A stretch of DNA of 64,000 nucleotides from Paraburkholderia humisilvae (GTDB lineage: Bacteria > Pseudomonadota > Gammaproteobacteria > Burkholderiales > Burkholderiaceae), in the NCBI RefSeq assembly GCF_902859855.1, contig NZ_CADIKH010000022.1, forward strand, positions 53,185 through 117,184, read 5' to 3'. Both the position numbers and the translations under genes were made by a program. Of the stretch, positions 27,136-36,834 are shown in pieces (position 1 is the first letter of the stretch; each line of letters opens with the position of its first letter). Under the pieces are notes generated by a model that saw nothing but the letters and a program-made list of their open reading frames with translations, was not told the origin of the DNA and did no database searches.

Positions 27136-28659
27136 GTGTCAGCGACGCTGCGTTTTGACAATATCGGCAAGGTGTTTCCAGGCGTACGCGCGCTCGACGG
27201 CATTTCGTTCGACGTGCGCGCGGGCCAGGTGCACGGCCTGATGGGCGAGAACGGCGCGGGGAAATCGACCCTGCTAAAAATCCTCGGCGGCGAATATCAG
27301 CCGGACTCGGGGCATGTGGAGATCGACGGCAACGAAGTGCATTTCGCGAGCGCGGGTGCGTCGATCGCGGCCGGCATCGCGGTGATTCACCAGGAATTGC
27401 AGTACGTGCCGGATCTGACGGTTGCGGAAAACCTGATGCTCGGCCGCTTGCCGAATTCGCTCGGCTGGGTGAACAAGCGCTATGCGAAGCGCTATGTGCG
27501 CGAGCAGCTGACGGCAATGGGCGTCGATCTCAATCCGGATGCGAAGCTGCGCAAGCTGTCGATCGCGCAGCGGCAGATGGTCGAAATCTGCAAGGCGCTG
27601 ATGCGCAATGCGCGCGTGATCGCGCTCGACGAGCCGACCAGCTCGCTGTCGCATCGCGAAACCGAAGTGCTGTTCAAGCTCGTGCGCGACCTGCGCGCCG
27701 ATAACCGCGCGCTGATTTATATCTCGCACCGGATGGATGAGATCTATCAGCTATGCGACGCCTGCACGATTTTCCGCGACGGCCGCAAGGTCGCGTCGCA
27801 TGAGACGCTCGAAGGCGTGAGCCGCGACACGATCGTCAGCGAGATGGTGGGCCGGGAAATCTCGGACATCTATAACTACACGCCGCGCGCGCTGGGTGAA
27901 GTGCGATTCTCGGCAAAGGGCATCGAAGGCAGGCCGCTCGCGGAGCCGGCGAGCTTCGAAGTGCGCCGCGGCGAGATTGTCGGGTTCTTCGGTCTGGTCG
28001 GTGCGGGGCGCAGCGAGCTGATGCACCTCGTCTATGGAGACGATCCGAAAAAGGGCGGGCAACTGACGCTCGACGGCAAGCCGATCAAGGTGAAAAGCGC
28101 CGGCGATGCGATCCGCCAGGGCATCGTGCTGTGCCCGGAAGACCGCAAGGAAGAGGGCATCGTCGCGATCGCGTCGGTGTCCGAGAACATCAATATCAGT
28201 TGCCGGCGCCACTTTTTGCGCGCGGGCATTTTTCTCGATCGCAAGAAAGAAGCGGAGACCGCGGACCGCTTTATCAAGCTGTTGAAGATCAAGACGCCGA
28301 GCCGCCGGCAAAAAATCCGCTTCCTGTCGGGCGGCAACCAGCAGAAGGCGATTCTGTCGCGCTGGCTGGCGGAACCGGACCTGAAGGTCGTGATTCTCGA
28401 CGAACCGACGCGCGGCATCGACGTCGGCGCGAAGCACGAGATTTACAACGTGATCTATCAGCTGGCGGAACGCGGCTGTGCGATCGTGATGATTTCATCG
28501 GAATTGCCGGAAGTGCTCGGCGTTTCCGATCGCATCGTCGTGATGCGGCAAGGCCGCATTTCCGGCGAGCTGGCGCGTGGCGTGGCCACCGAGCAATCGG
28601 TGCTGAGCCTCGCATTGCCGACAAGTTCGAGCGTACCCGAAACCGCGCAGGCGGCCTGA
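27136..28659 (+). CDS. araG: L-arabinose-type ABC transporter ATP-binding protein
   Basis: A 507-residue tandem ATPase of the carbohydrate uptake class. First domain: Walker A GENGAGKST, signature LSIAQRQMVEICKAL, Walker B VIALDEPTSSLS. Second domain: the degenerate Walker A GLVGAGRSE usual for this class, signature LSGGNQQKAIL and Walker B VVILDEPTRGID. GTG 27136 is chosen because AGGAGG lies 4 bases upstream; upstream in-frame ATGs have no ribosome site and no homology. Confidence 0.94.
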   Translation: MSATLRFDNIGKVFPGVRALDGISFDVRAGQVHGLMGENGAGKSTLLKILGGEYQPDSGHVEIDGNEVHFASAGASIAAGIAVIHQELQYVPDLTVAENLMLGRLPNSLGWVNKRYAKRYVREQLTAMGVDLNPDAKLRKLSIAQRQMVEICKALMRNARVIALDEPTSSLSHRETEVLFKLVRDLRADNRALIYISHRMDEIYQLCDACTIFRDGRKVASHETLEGVSRDTIVSEMVGREISDIYNYTPRALGEVRFSAKGIEGRPLAEPASFEVRRGEIVGFFGLVGAGRSELMHLVYGDDPKKGGQLTLDGKPIKVKSAGDAIRQGIVLCPEDRKEEGIVAIASVSENINISCRRHFLRAGIFLDRKKEAETADRFIKLLKIKTPSRRQKIRFLSGGNQQKAILSRWLAEPDLKVVILDEPTRGIDVGAKHEIYNVIYQLAERGCAIVMISSELPEVLGVSDRIVVMRQGRISGELARGVATEQSVLSLALPTSSSVPETAQAA

Positions 28660-28678
28660 AGGCCGAGGAGCAACGAAA

Positions 28679-29698
28679 ATGCAACAAGCTGGAGAAAACC
28701 TCGCGCAACAGGCGGCAAAAAGCGCCGCCGAAGCGCTGATTCCACAGGCGAGCGACCGCCAGAAATGGTGGCAGCAGATCACCGAGTACAGCCTGATCGT
28801 GATCTTCGTGGTGATGTTCATCACGATGTCGCTGACGGTCGATCACTTCTTCTCGATCGAGAATATGCTCGGCCTCGCGCTGTCGATCTCGCAGATCGGC
28901 ATGGTCGCGTGCACGATGATGTTCTGTCTCGCGTCGCGCGATTTCGACCTGTCGGTGGGCTCGACCGTCGCGTTCGCCGGCGTGTTGTGCGCAATGGTGC
29001 TGAACGCGACCAATAACACGTTTATTGCGATCGTCGCCGCGGTCGCGGCCGGCGGAGTGATCGGCTTCGTGAACGGCGCGGTTATCGCGTATCTGCGCAT
29101 CAACGCGCTGATCACGACGCTCGCGACCATGGAAATCGTGCGGGGTCTCGGTTTTATCGCGTCGCACGGGCAGGCGGTCGGCGTGTCGTCGGATACCTTT
29201 ATCGCGCTCGGTGGCCTGACCTTCTTCGGCGTGTCGCTGCCGATCTGGGTCACGCTGGTCTGCTTTATCGTGTTCGGCGTGATGCTCAATCAAACCGTGT
29301 ATGGCCGCAATACGCTTGCGATCGGCGGTAATCCGGAAGCGTCGCGGCTCGCCGGTATCAATGTCGAGCGGACGCGCGTCTATATCTTCCTGATTCAGGG
29401 CGCGGTGACCGCGCTGGCCGGGGTGATTCTCGCGTCGCGTATCACGTCGGGCCAGCCGAACGCGGCGGAAGGCTTCGAGCTCAACGTGATCTCCGCGTGC
29501 GTGCTCGGCGGCGTGTCGCTGCTCGGTGGCCGCGCGACCATCTCCGGCGTCGTGATCGGCGTGCTGATCATGGGCACCGTCGAGAACGTGATGAACCTGT
29601 TGAATATTGACGCGTTCTATCAGTACCTCGTGCGCGGCGCGATCCTGCTCGCCGCGGTGCTGCTCGACCAGTTGAAGAACCGCGGCTCGCGCGATTGA
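28679..29698 (+). CDS. araH: L-arabinose-type ABC transporter permease
   Basis: A 339-residue inner-membrane permease of the BPD_transp_2/RbsC type, with about ten hydrophobic segments and the conserved ASRDFDLSVGSTVAF and ISACVLGGVSLLGGRATI signatures. A soluble 40-residue N-terminus precedes the first helix. GAGGAG sits 9 bases before ATG 28679, and the gene follows araG by 19 bases. Confidence 0.94.
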   Translation: MQQAGENLAQQAAKSAAEALIPQASDRQKWWQQITEYSLIVIFVVMFITMSLTVDHFFSIENMLGLALSISQIGMVACTMMFCLASRDFDLSVGSTVAFAGVLCAMVLNATNNTFIAIVAAVAAGGVIGFVNGAVIAYLRINALITTLATMEIVRGLGFIASHGQAVGVSSDTFIALGGLTFFGVSLPIWVTLVCFIVFGVMLNQTVYGRNTLAIGGNPEASRLAGINVERTRVYIFLIQGAVTALAGVILASRITSGQPNAAEGFELNVISACVLGGVSLLGGRATISGVVIGVLIMGTVENVMNLLNIDAFYQYLVRGAILLAAVLLDQLKNRGSRD

Positions 29699-29761
29699 CG
29701 CGCGGCGCGTGAGCAACGTGGCAAACGACCCTTGATCAACGCAAACCAACGGAACCGAACG

Positions 29762-30562
29762 ATGTCGTCTCCGGCCAACGCAAGCGCACGGCATGCCACC
29801 GATGTCTATGCGCACTATCCGAGTCTCACGGACCGCACGGTGCTGATCACGGGCGGCGCGACCGGCATCGGCGCGTCGTTCGTCGAGCATTTCGCCGCGC
29901 AGGGCGCGCGCGTCGCGTTCTTTGATATTGACGAAACGGCGGGCGAGGCGCTCGCCGACGAACTCGGCGATTCACGTCACAAGCCGCTGTTCGCGCGCTG
30001 CGACGTGACCGACATCGACGCGCTGCAAAAGGCGATCGCCGACGTGCGAGCGGCGCTCGGACCGCTTGCGGTGCTCGTCAACAATGCGGCAAACGATAAG
30101 CGCCACAAGATCGCGGACGTCACGCCGCAGTCGTTCGATGCCGGCATCGCGGTGAACGTGCGGCATCAGTTTTTTGCCGCGCAAGCGGTGGTCGACGATA
30201 TGAAAACGGCCCGCGGCGGCTCGATTATCAATCTCGGCTCGATCAGCTGGATGTTGAAAAACGGCAACTATCCAGTTTACGTGATGGCCAAATCGGCGGT
30301 ACAAGGGCTGACGCGCGGACTCGCGCGCGATCTCGGGGCCTTCGGTATTCGGGTCAATTCGCTGGTGCCCGGGTGGGTGATGACGGAAAAGCAGAAACGC
30401 CTGTGGCTTGACGACGCGGGCCGTCGCGCGATCAAGGAAGGACAGTGCATCGATGCGGAGCTGATGCCGGACGATCTCGCGCGGATGGCGCTGTTTCTGG
30501 CCGCCGACGATAGCCGGATGATTACCGCACAGGACATGATCGTCGATGGAGGGTGGGCATGA
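29762..30562 (+). CDS. SDR-family aldose 1-dehydrogenase (XylB-like)
   Basis: A 266-residue short-chain dehydrogenase resembling Caulobacter D-xylose dehydrogenase XylB, which also accepts L-arabinose. Shared segments include TGGATGIG, RCDVTDIDALQ, LVNNAANDKRHKIADVT, NLGSISW and the YxxxK motif (YVMAK). It probably converts an aldose to its lactone, passing it to the SMP-30 lactonase whose ATG overlaps its stop. ATG 29762 is preferred over the in-frame TTG at 29732. Substrate identity is inferred from locus context. Confidence 0.87.
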   Translation: MSSPANASARHATDVYAHYPSLTDRTVLITGGATGIGASFVEHFAAQGARVAFFDIDETAGEALADELGDSRHKPLFARCDVTDIDALQKAIADVRAALGPLAVLVNNAANDKRHKIADVTPQSFDAGIAVNVRHQFFAAQAVVDDMKTARGGSIINLGSISWMLKNGNYPVYVMAKSAVQGLTRGLARDLGAFGIRVNSLVPGWVMTEKQKRLWLDDAGRRAIKEGQCIDAELMPDDLARMALFLAADDSRMITAQDMIVDGGWA

Positions 30563-31509
30563 GCGGCACGCCAGTCATGCAATCGAACGGGCAGCAGAAT
30601 GGGCAGGCCCAGCGCGCGGCGCTCGCGATCGACGCGAAATGCGCGCTCGGCGAAGGTGCGACGTGGTGCGCGCGAAGCGGCCGGTTCTACTGGACCGACA
30701 TCGAAGGCGCGCGGCTGTGGCGCTACGATCCGAACGAGCAGCGCAGCACGTCGTGGACGATGCCCGAGCGGCTCGCGACCTTCGCACTGTGCGCCGATCC
30801 GCACTATCTGCTGCTCGGGCTCGCGTCGCGCATCGCGTTCTTCGATCTGGCGACCGGTGAGATCGAGTCGATTGTCGATGTCGAACCCGGTTTGAACACG
30901 CGCGTGAACGACGGCCGGTGCGACCGCCAGGGGCGCTTTGTGTTCGGCACCAAAGACGAAGGCGCGCCGGTGCGGCCGATCGGCGGCTTCTATCGGCTCA
31001 ATCACGATCTGACGCTGGAACGGCTGCCATTGCCGGCGCCGGCCATTTCAAACAGCATTGCGTTCAGCCCGGACGGCGCGACGATGTACTTCTGCGATTC
31101 GCCGACGCGCGAGATTCGCGCATGCGATTACCGCGCGGATGGCCGTGTCGCGAATGAGCACCTCTTTGTGCGGCTCACGGACGCGACCGGCGAACCCGAC
31201 GGCTCGACGGTGGATGCCGACGGCGGCTTGTGGAACGCACACTGGGGCGGCGGTCGGGTCGTGCGCTACGATGCGAACGGCCTCGAAACGGAACGCGTGA
31301 CGGTGCCGACGGCGCAGCCCAGCTGCGTCGCGCTGGGCGGTGCGCGGCTGGCGACGCTGTACGTGACGAGCGCGCGGGTCGGTCTCGATGCCGACGCGTT
31401 GCGCGTGGATCCTCTCGCAGGTGGCGTGTTCGTCGCGACGCCCGCGCGGCGCGGTTTGCCGGAGCCGGTATTCGAGGGCGCGCCGGTGAAAGGCGGTTTC
31501 GCCAGGTGA
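30559..31509 (+). CDS. SMP-30/gluconolactonase-family sugar lactonase
   Basis: A 316-residue six-bladed beta-propeller metal enzyme hydrolysing aldonolactones. Signature segments are CALGEGATWCARSGRFYWTDIEG (metal-binding Glu), NDGRCDRQGRFVFGT, FYRLNHDLTLERL, SNSIAFSPDG and EPDGSTVDADGGLW. It is translationally coupled to the XylB-like dehydrogenase, so the pair should perform aldose to aldonate conversion. Galactono- and arabinono-lactone are both plausible substrates. Confidence 0.9.
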   Translation: MSGTPVMQSNGQQNGQAQRAALAIDAKCALGEGATWCARSGRFYWTDIEGARLWRYDPNEQRSTSWTMPERLATFALCADPHYLLLGLASRIAFFDLATGEIESIVDVEPGLNTRVNDGRCDRQGRFVFGTKDEGAPVRPIGGFYRLNHDLTLERLPLPAPAISNSIAFSPDGATMYFCDSPTREIRACDYRADGRVANEHLFVRLTDATGEPDGSTVDADGGLWNAHWGGGRVVRYDANGLETERVTVPTAQPSCVALGGARLATLYVTSARVGLDADALRVDPLAGGVFVATPARRGLPEPVFEGAPVKGGFAR

Positions 31510-31742
31510 TCTGAAGTCCGTTCAGTGTCCGTTCGATTTTTCGGTGGCGGGCGTTGCGCGTCACCGCGCTTTTAACGTGTGGTTCATTTGTTTCGGCTAG
31601 CGTTACATCGCTTTATCCGCTTGAAGCAGGGCAATTCGCAGCATGCAGCACAGACCCAAAGAGGTAGCCGGTTCGCCGCGCTACCCGCATAAGCCGCCGT
31701 CCGCCGACGGCGACATTCGATGCCTCTCGAGGGAGCTTTGAT

Positions 31743-32804
31743 ATGACTGTCGCGAATTCTGCTGTCCCGTCTTCTTCCCCCACTCAAACGCGCCGCGCGC
31801 GGCTCGAAGCGGCGGCGCATCCGCCGGTGCTGGCCGGCCCGAGCACGTCGGCGGTGGCGATCGGCGCGTCGGGCGCCGGCGAGGTCGATTGCCTGACGCT
31901 CGCCAACGCGCACTTGCGCGTCGACGTCGCGCCGCATCTGGGCGGGGGGCTGACGCGTTTCGACTGGCGCAGCGAAGGCAGTCTGGTGCCTGTGTTCCGG
32001 CGCTGCCGGCAGGTGAACGGACAGACCGATGCGAACGAACTCGCGTGCTATTCGTTGCTGCCGTACTCGAACCGCATCGGCGGCGGGCGGTTCAGCGTCG
32101 GTGGCCGCACGGTCGCTGTGCCGTGCAATCGCGCTGGGGAAGCACTGCCTATTCATGGAGACGGCTGGCTCGCGTCGTGGCAGGTTGCCGAAACGGCCCG
32201 GGACAGCGTGCGTCTGACGCTCGATCGCAGCGACGGCAAGCCGTACGCGTATCGCGCGACGCAAAGCTATGCGCTCGATGGCCCAACGCTCGTGATCATG
32301 CTCGACATCGAGAACGTCGGGCGCGACACGCTGCCGTTCGGCCTCGGCGTGCATCCGTTTCTGGTGCGTGACGGCGATACGCGTCTGTCGGCGGCCGCGG
32401 CGGGCCTGTGGCTGTCCGGCGACGACTGGCTGCCGGTGCGGCATGTCCCCGCGCCGCCCGCTTGGCAATTCGGAGTCGCGTATCCGCTGCCGGGCTCGCT
32501 GGTCAATCACGCGTTTACCGACTGGAGCGGACGCGCGACGGTCGTGTGGCCGAAACGGCGGCTTTCGCTGACCGTGTCGTCGAGCACCGATTGCTACGTG
32601 CTGTACACGCCGCCAGGTGAGGACTTTTTCTGCTTCGAGCCGGTTGATCACCCGATTAACGCAATGAATCTGCCCGGCGGCGCGGCCGAGCATGGGATGA
32701 CGATGCTCGCGCGCGGCGAGCGGTTGTCGCGCACCTTCCGGTTCACCGTCGAGCACACGGGGCTGCGCGCGGTCGCCGGCGGACGCAGCGCGCGGCGGCA
32801 GTGA
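31743..32804 (+). CDS. Aldose 1-epimerase
   Basis: A 353-residue GalM-type mutarotase interconverting alpha and beta anomers. LRVDVAPHLGGGLTRFDW begins the beta-sandwich, SLLPYSNRIGGG and PIHGDGWLASWQV contain the substrate Arg and His, GLGVHPFL the second His, and CFEPVDHPINAMN the catalytic Glu. GAGGGAG lies just before ATG 31743. A 233-base gap separates it from the lactonase; co-regulation is likely but not shown. Confidence 0.9.
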   Translation: MTVANSAVPSSSPTQTRRARLEAAAHPPVLAGPSTSAVAIGASGAGEVDCLTLANAHLRVDVAPHLGGGLTRFDWRSEGSLVPVFRRCRQVNGQTDANELACYSLLPYSNRIGGGRFSVGGRTVAVPCNRAGEALPIHGDGWLASWQVAETARDSVRLTLDRSDGKPYAYRATQSYALDGPTLVIMLDIENVGRDTLPFGLGVHPFLVRDGDTRLSAAAAGLWLSGDDWLPVRHVPAPPAWQFGVAYPLPGSLVNHAFTDWSGRATVVWPKRRLSLTVSSSTDCYVLYTPPGEDFFCFEPVDHPINAMNLPGGAAEHGMTMLARGERLSRTFRFTVEHTGLRAVAGGRSARRQ

Positions 32805-32908
32805 CGCGCGCGCGCCGCGCGCAGGTGCGGCGCTTCGCTGCAAAGGCGGTGAGCGAGGCGGGTAAAATACGCGCCTCCTCTGCACACCAGACCCGCGCGG
32901 GTTTCACC

Positions 32909-33724
32909 ATGTCCTCCTTCATTCAGACACTTCATCTGGCCTGGCAAAACACGAACTCGCTGCTGTGCGTCGGGCTCGATCCCGAACCGGCGAAGTTCCC
33001 CGGCGCGCTCGCGAACCGGTCGGACGCGATCTTCGATTTCTGCCGCAAGATCGTCGACGCAACGGCGCCGTTTGCTTGTGCGTTCAAGCCGCAGATCGCT
33101 TATTTCTCTGCCCATCGCGCGGAAGATCAGCTCGAGCAGCTGATCGCGCATATTCATCTGAAACACCCGGGGTTGCCGGTGATCCTCGATGCAAAGCGCG
33201 GCGACATCGGCAGCACCGCCGAGCAGTACGCGCGTGAAGCATTCGACCGGTATCGCGCGGATGCGGTGACGGTGAACCCTTATATGGGCTTCGATTCGCT
33301 TGAACCGTACCTCGAGCACAAGGATAAGGGTGTGATCGTGCTGTGCCGGACTTCGAACCCGGGCGGCTCCGACCTGCAGTTTCTCGACGTCGGCGGGCGG
33401 CCGCTGTATCAGACGGTCGCGCGGCGCGCGGCGCAGCAGTGGAACACCAGCGGACAGATGGGCCTGGTGGTCGGTGCGACGTTCCCGAATGAGATCGAAG
33501 TGGTGCGCAGCCTGGTCGGCGACATGCCGCTGCTGATTCCCGGCATCGGCGCGCAGGGCGGCGACGTCGAAGCAACCGTGCGCGCAGGACGCACAGCGGC
33601 GGGCACGGGGATGCTGATCAACTCGTCGCGCGCGATTATTTATGCAGGCAACGGTGATGACTACGCGGACGCGGCTGCGAGGGCCGCGGAGAAGACGCGG
33701 GATGGGATTAACGCGTATCGGTAG
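32909..33724 (+). CDS. pyrF: Orotidine 5'-phosphate decarboxylase
   Basis: A 271-residue enzyme for the last step of UMP synthesis, of the longer group. VGLDPEP binds substrate, ILDAKRGDIGSTAEQYA carries the catalytic Lys-Asp array, and GIGAQGGD and NSSRAIIYA bind phosphate. TAAAAT at 32863-32868 is a possible -10. ATG 32909 gives the conserved N-terminus. No clear terminator is seen before the convergent cupin gene. Confidence 0.95.
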   Translation: MSSFIQTLHLAWQNTNSLLCVGLDPEPAKFPGALANRSDAIFDFCRKIVDATAPFACAFKPQIAYFSAHRAEDQLEQLIAHIHLKHPGLPVILDAKRGDIGSTAEQYAREAFDRYRADAVTVNPYMGFDSLEPYLEHKDKGVIVLCRTSNPGGSDLQFLDVGGRPLYQTVARRAAQQWNTSGQMGLVVGATFPNEIEVVRSLVGDMPLLIPGIGAQGGDVEATVRAGRTAAGTGMLINSSRAIIYAGNGDDYADAAARAAEKTRDGINAYR

Positions 33725-33842
33725 GCTTTCGCGATGAACCGGTCAGAGAGTTACACGAGCATCTGGGACGCCCTGGGGGATACGCGCGCCGAGGCTGCCT
33801 GAGTTTCTGCGATGTTTGGTGTGGCGCGGTGCGCGAGTGTTA

Positions 33843-34364
33843 CTACGCGCTGCTTGCCGCCGGCCCAAGCCGCACGATCAGTTCCCGATACGCGGGATAC
33901 AGCGCTTGCAACTGCCCGACGTCGCCTACCTCGAACTCGCTGAATTCGAACCCCGGCGCGACCGTGCAGCCGACCACCGCAAAGCTAGCCGGGTCCTCGC
34001 ATTCGGCGGCAAACCAGTCACCTGCCAGCACCACCGCCTGAAACACCGTGTCCGGATGCGTGAGCGCATCGCCGAGGCGATGCGTGGTCAGCTTGCCGTG
34101 ACGGTCGAGCACGTGCACGTTCAGCGGTTCGCCCGCATAGAAATGCCAGACTTCATCCGACTTGAGCCGGTGCCACGCGGAATGCGCGCCGTCGCACAGC
34201 ATGTAGTAAATCGCCGTGGACGCGCAGCGCGATTCGTTTGCGCTTTCCTGGCGGTGCACGGTTTGCGCCGCCCGGTAAGTCTCGCGGTAATACCCGCCTT
34301 CCGGATGAGGCAGCAAGCCGAAGCGGCGGATCAGTTCGTCTTTGGAATGTGAATTCGTCGGCAT
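33843..34364 (-). CDS. Cupin protein of the DUF985 family
   Basis: A 173-residue single-domain cupin. LLPHPEGGYYRETYR, STAIYYMLCDG, WHRLKSDEVWHFYAGEP, DWFAAECEDPASFAVVGCTVAPGFEFSEFE are typical DUF985 blocks, and His and Glu residues in the cupin motifs could bind metal. Biochemical function is unknown. A GTG at 34418, 18 codons upstream, keeps the frame open and would place the start 8 bases after the pncC stop; neither start has a good Shine-Dalgarno. Confidence 0.8.
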   Translation of the reverse strand: MPTNSHSKDELIRRFGLLPHPEGGYYRETYRAAQTVHRQESANESRCASTAIYYMLCDGAHSAWHRLKSDEVWHFYAGEPLNVHVLDRHGKLTTHRLGDALTHPDTVFQAVVLAGDWFAAECEDPASFAVVGCTVAPGFEFSEFEVGDVGQLQALYPAYRELIVRLGPAASSA

Positions 34365-34426
34365 GGCTGAAAAGCGCGCACGGCGCGGGCAACGGACAAA
34401 GGATGAGACATCAACCACAGAACGTG

Positions 34427-34927
34427 TCAGCGCTCCCTTTCATCCAGCAATTTGAGCAGCCCGCGCAACGCATGCTCGGCCGCCTGCACACGAATCCGTT
34501 CGCGATCGCCCTTGAAGACGAGCGTTTCCACCACTGTGTGCAGCCGGTTGCTCCAGCCGAACGACACCATGCCGACCGGCTTCGTCTCGGTGCCGCCACC
34601 CGGCCCGGCCACGCCGGTAATGGCCAGCGACACTTGCGCGCGGCTATTGCGCAACGCGCCTTCGGCCATCGCGCGCGCGACCGGCTCGCTGACCGCGCCA
34701 TGCTTTTCGATCATGTCGGCCGGCACGCCGATCATTTCGCTCTTCGCCTGGTTCGAATAGGTGACGAACCCGCGCTCGAACCAGCCGCTGCTGCCTGAAA
34801 TGTCGGTGATCGCGGTCGCGACCATGCCGCCCGTGCACGACTCGGCGGTCGCAAGCATCAGGCGCTCATCGCGCAGGCGGTTGCCGGCGCGAATGGCAAG
34901 TTGATGGACGACGGTATCGGTAGCCAT
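34427..34927 (-). CDS. pncC: CinA-family nicotinamide mononucleotide deamidase
   Basis: A 166-residue stand-alone CinA C-terminal domain converting NMN to nicotinate mononucleotide in pyridine-nucleotide salvage. ATAESCTGGMVATAITDISGSS carries the nucleophile region and AITGVAGPGGGTETKPVG the substrate loop. It lacks the N-terminal MoCF domain of longer CinA proteins. It lies 81 bases after pgpA on the same strand. Confidence 0.9.
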   Translation of the reverse strand: MATDTVVHQLAIRAGNRLRDERLMLATAESCTGGMVATAITDISGSSGWFERGFVTYSNQAKSEMIGVPADMIEKHGAVSEPVARAMAEGALRNSRAQVSLAITGVAGPGGGTETKPVGMVSFGWSNRLHTVVETLVFKGDRERIRVQAAEHALRGLLKLLDERER

Positions 34928-35008
34928 GCGTATTTCCAGCTTGAGGCAGCGAAGGGGTGAGGGGTTTCGCTGCGATTCCGTGACGGCGGTCTGACGAAAC
35001 GCGCCGGT

Positions 35009-35611
35009 TCAGACCGCCATTCGCCACAGCGCGATCACGAGCAGCGTGAAAAATGCGGCGACCAGATCATCGAACATGATGCCGAAGCCGCCTTTCAGTC
35101 TGCGGTCGAAGTAACCGATCGGCGGCGGCTTCACCATATCGAAGAAACGGAACAGCACAAACGCCCATAGCTGACCCGTGAACGACACCGGCGTGACCAT
35201 CAGCAGCACGAGCCAGAACGCAACGATCTCGTCCCATACGACCGGTGCGGGATCGTCGATGCCGAGTCGCTTCGCCGTGAACCCGCAGACCGCGATTCCG
35301 CCGAAAAAACCCGCGACCACCAGAATGCCCCATTCGATCACCGTCAGCTTATCGGCGAACAGCGCGAACGATGCCCAAGCGAACAGCGTGCCCATCGTGC
35401 CCGGCAGGATGGGCGACAGCCCGCTGCCGAAGCCGAGCGAGAACAGATGCAACGGGTGCGACAACATGAAGCGGGCCGTCGCGCGGCGCGGCCGCGGCTC
35501 GCGCGGTCCGCGGTTGTCGACGCCGTTCGGGTCGTGGGGCGTCGGAGTGCCCGAGGAAGGGTCGTCAGCCGCGGCCCCCCCTGTCGAACCGACTGAAGGT
35601 TCAGTCTGCAT
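35009..35611 (-). CDS. pgpA: Phosphatidylglycerophosphatase A
   Basis: A 200-residue inner-membrane phosphatase making phosphatidylglycerol. After a 45-residue Pro/Gly-rich N-terminus come about four membrane segments and the motifs GFGSGLSPILPGTMGTL, VVWDEIVAFW and FRFFDMVKPPPIG, GGFGIMFDDLVA (catalytic acidic residues). Its start overlaps the end of thiL by 11 bases. Confidence 0.93.
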   Translation of the reverse strand: MQTEPSVGSTGGAAADDPSSGTPTPHDPNGVDNRGPREPRPRRATARFMLSHPLHLFSLGFGSGLSPILPGTMGTLFAWASFALFADKLTVIEWGILVVAGFFGGIAVCGFTAKRLGIDDPAPVVWDEIVAFWLVLLMVTPVSFTGQLWAFVLFRFFDMVKPPPIGYFDRRLKGGFGIMFDDLVAAFFTLLVIALWRMAV

Positions 35612-36620
35612 GGAAATGATCGAAGCCTTGCAACGTCAATGTAAGCGGCGCACCCGCTGCATCGTGCCACGCGATCGTGGGCGGAGTGGTGGCCGAATCG
35701 GAAGCGTTTATTGTACCGACGCGAGTCGCGCGTAGTCCCACGTTGTCACTCACTTTTTCAATTGCTGCGCGCGCCGCGGGCGGTGCCGTAAAGCACAGTT
35801 CGTAATCGTCGCCGCCGGCGACGGTGCAGCGGCGCTGCACGTCGGACGGCAGCCGGCTCAGTGCTGTGGAGCGCGGCAGCGCGTCGACGTTCACGGTCGC
35901 ATTCATCTGCGAGCGCTCAAGGATATGCATCAGATCGCCTGCCAGTCCGTCGGAGATATCGAGCGCCGCGTGCGCGAGGCCGCGTAGCGCAAGACCGAGC
36001 GCTACACGCGGCTCGGGGCGCTCGAGAGCGTGACGGAATGTCGCAGCATCGTCGGCGTTGGCCGCCTGCCACTCGCCGCGCGCCACGCCAAGACCCGCGC
36101 GCGCATCGCCGAGTGTGCCGGACACCCAGATGTCGTCGCCCGGGCGAGCAGCGTCACGCCGCAGTGCAACATGCGGCGGCACCGAACCGAACACGGTGAG
36201 GCACAGATTGAGCGGCCCGGCTGTGGTATCGCCGCCGATCAGTTCGCAGTTGAAACGCTCGGCGATCTCGAAGAGCCCATCGCTGAACGCGGCGAGCCAC
36301 GCTTCGTCCGCGCGCGGCAGCGAGAACGCGAGCGTGAACGCCTGCGGCTGCGCGCCCATCGCGGCGAGATCCGACAGGTTGACGGCGAGCGCTTTATGGC
36401 CGAGCGCACGTGGGTCGATATCCGCGAAGAAGTGCCGGCCTTCGACCAGCATGTCCGTCGATATGGCCAGCGTCTCGCCCGCGGACGGTGACAGCAGCGC
36501 GCAATCGTCGCCGATGCCGAGCGTAGCGGCGCTTGCGACGCCTTTCGCATCTGCGGCTGCACGCGCGCGAGCCGCACGGCGCGCGAAGAAGCGGTCGATC
36601 AACGAGAACTCGGAAAGCAT
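35601..36620 (-). CDS. thiL: Thiamine-monophosphate kinase
   Basis: A 339-residue PurM-like kinase forming thiamine diphosphate. ATLGIGDDCALL and SVDALPRS-like segments bind Mg-ATP; STDMLVEGRHF, ALAVNLSDLAAMGA, ELIGGDTTAG, DISDGLAGDL and AGGDDYELCF are the ThiL motifs. ATG 36620 (MLSEFSLIDRFF) matches the family N-terminus; ATGs at 36626 and 36668 are in frame but without better ribosome sites. It overlaps pgpA by 11 bases. Confidence 0.93.
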   Translation of the reverse strand: MLSEFSLIDRFFARRAARARAAADAKGVASAATLGIGDDCALLSPSAGETLAISTDMLVEGRHFFADIDPRALGHKALAVNLSDLAAMGAQPQAFTLAFSLPRADEAWLAAFSDGLFEIAERFNCELIGGDTTAGPLNLCLTVFGSVPPHVALRRDAARPGDDIWVSGTLGDARAGLGVARGEWQAANADDAATFRHALERPEPRVALGLALRGLAHAALDISDGLAGDLMHILERSQMNATVNVDALPRSTALSRLPSDVQRRCTVAGGDDYELCFTAPPAARAAIEKVSDNVGLRATRVGTINASDSATTPPTIAWHDAAGAPLTLTLQGFDHFHAD

Positions 36621-36785
36621 GGGCATGGGGGCCGTGGCACGGTTAGCGACCGAAGCCGTGCATTGCATTCAAGATGACTACACACCTGTGAACGTTGCGA
36701 TGCGATCGATGCAACGCGCTTTTAGCACTATTTCGGTCGTAGCAGTTGTACTCGGAATGAAAGGCTCGAACTGTGGGATTGGCGC

Positions 36786-36791
36786 TACAAT
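36786..36791 (+). promoter_or_regulatory. Possible -10 element of maeB
   Basis: TACAAT lies 44 bases before the maeB ATG. No good -35 was found at standard spacing. Confidence 0.3.
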
Positions 36792-36834
36792 GCCCGTCGA
36801 ACTTCTATTCTAATCCGCCAATTCAGGCTCGCTT

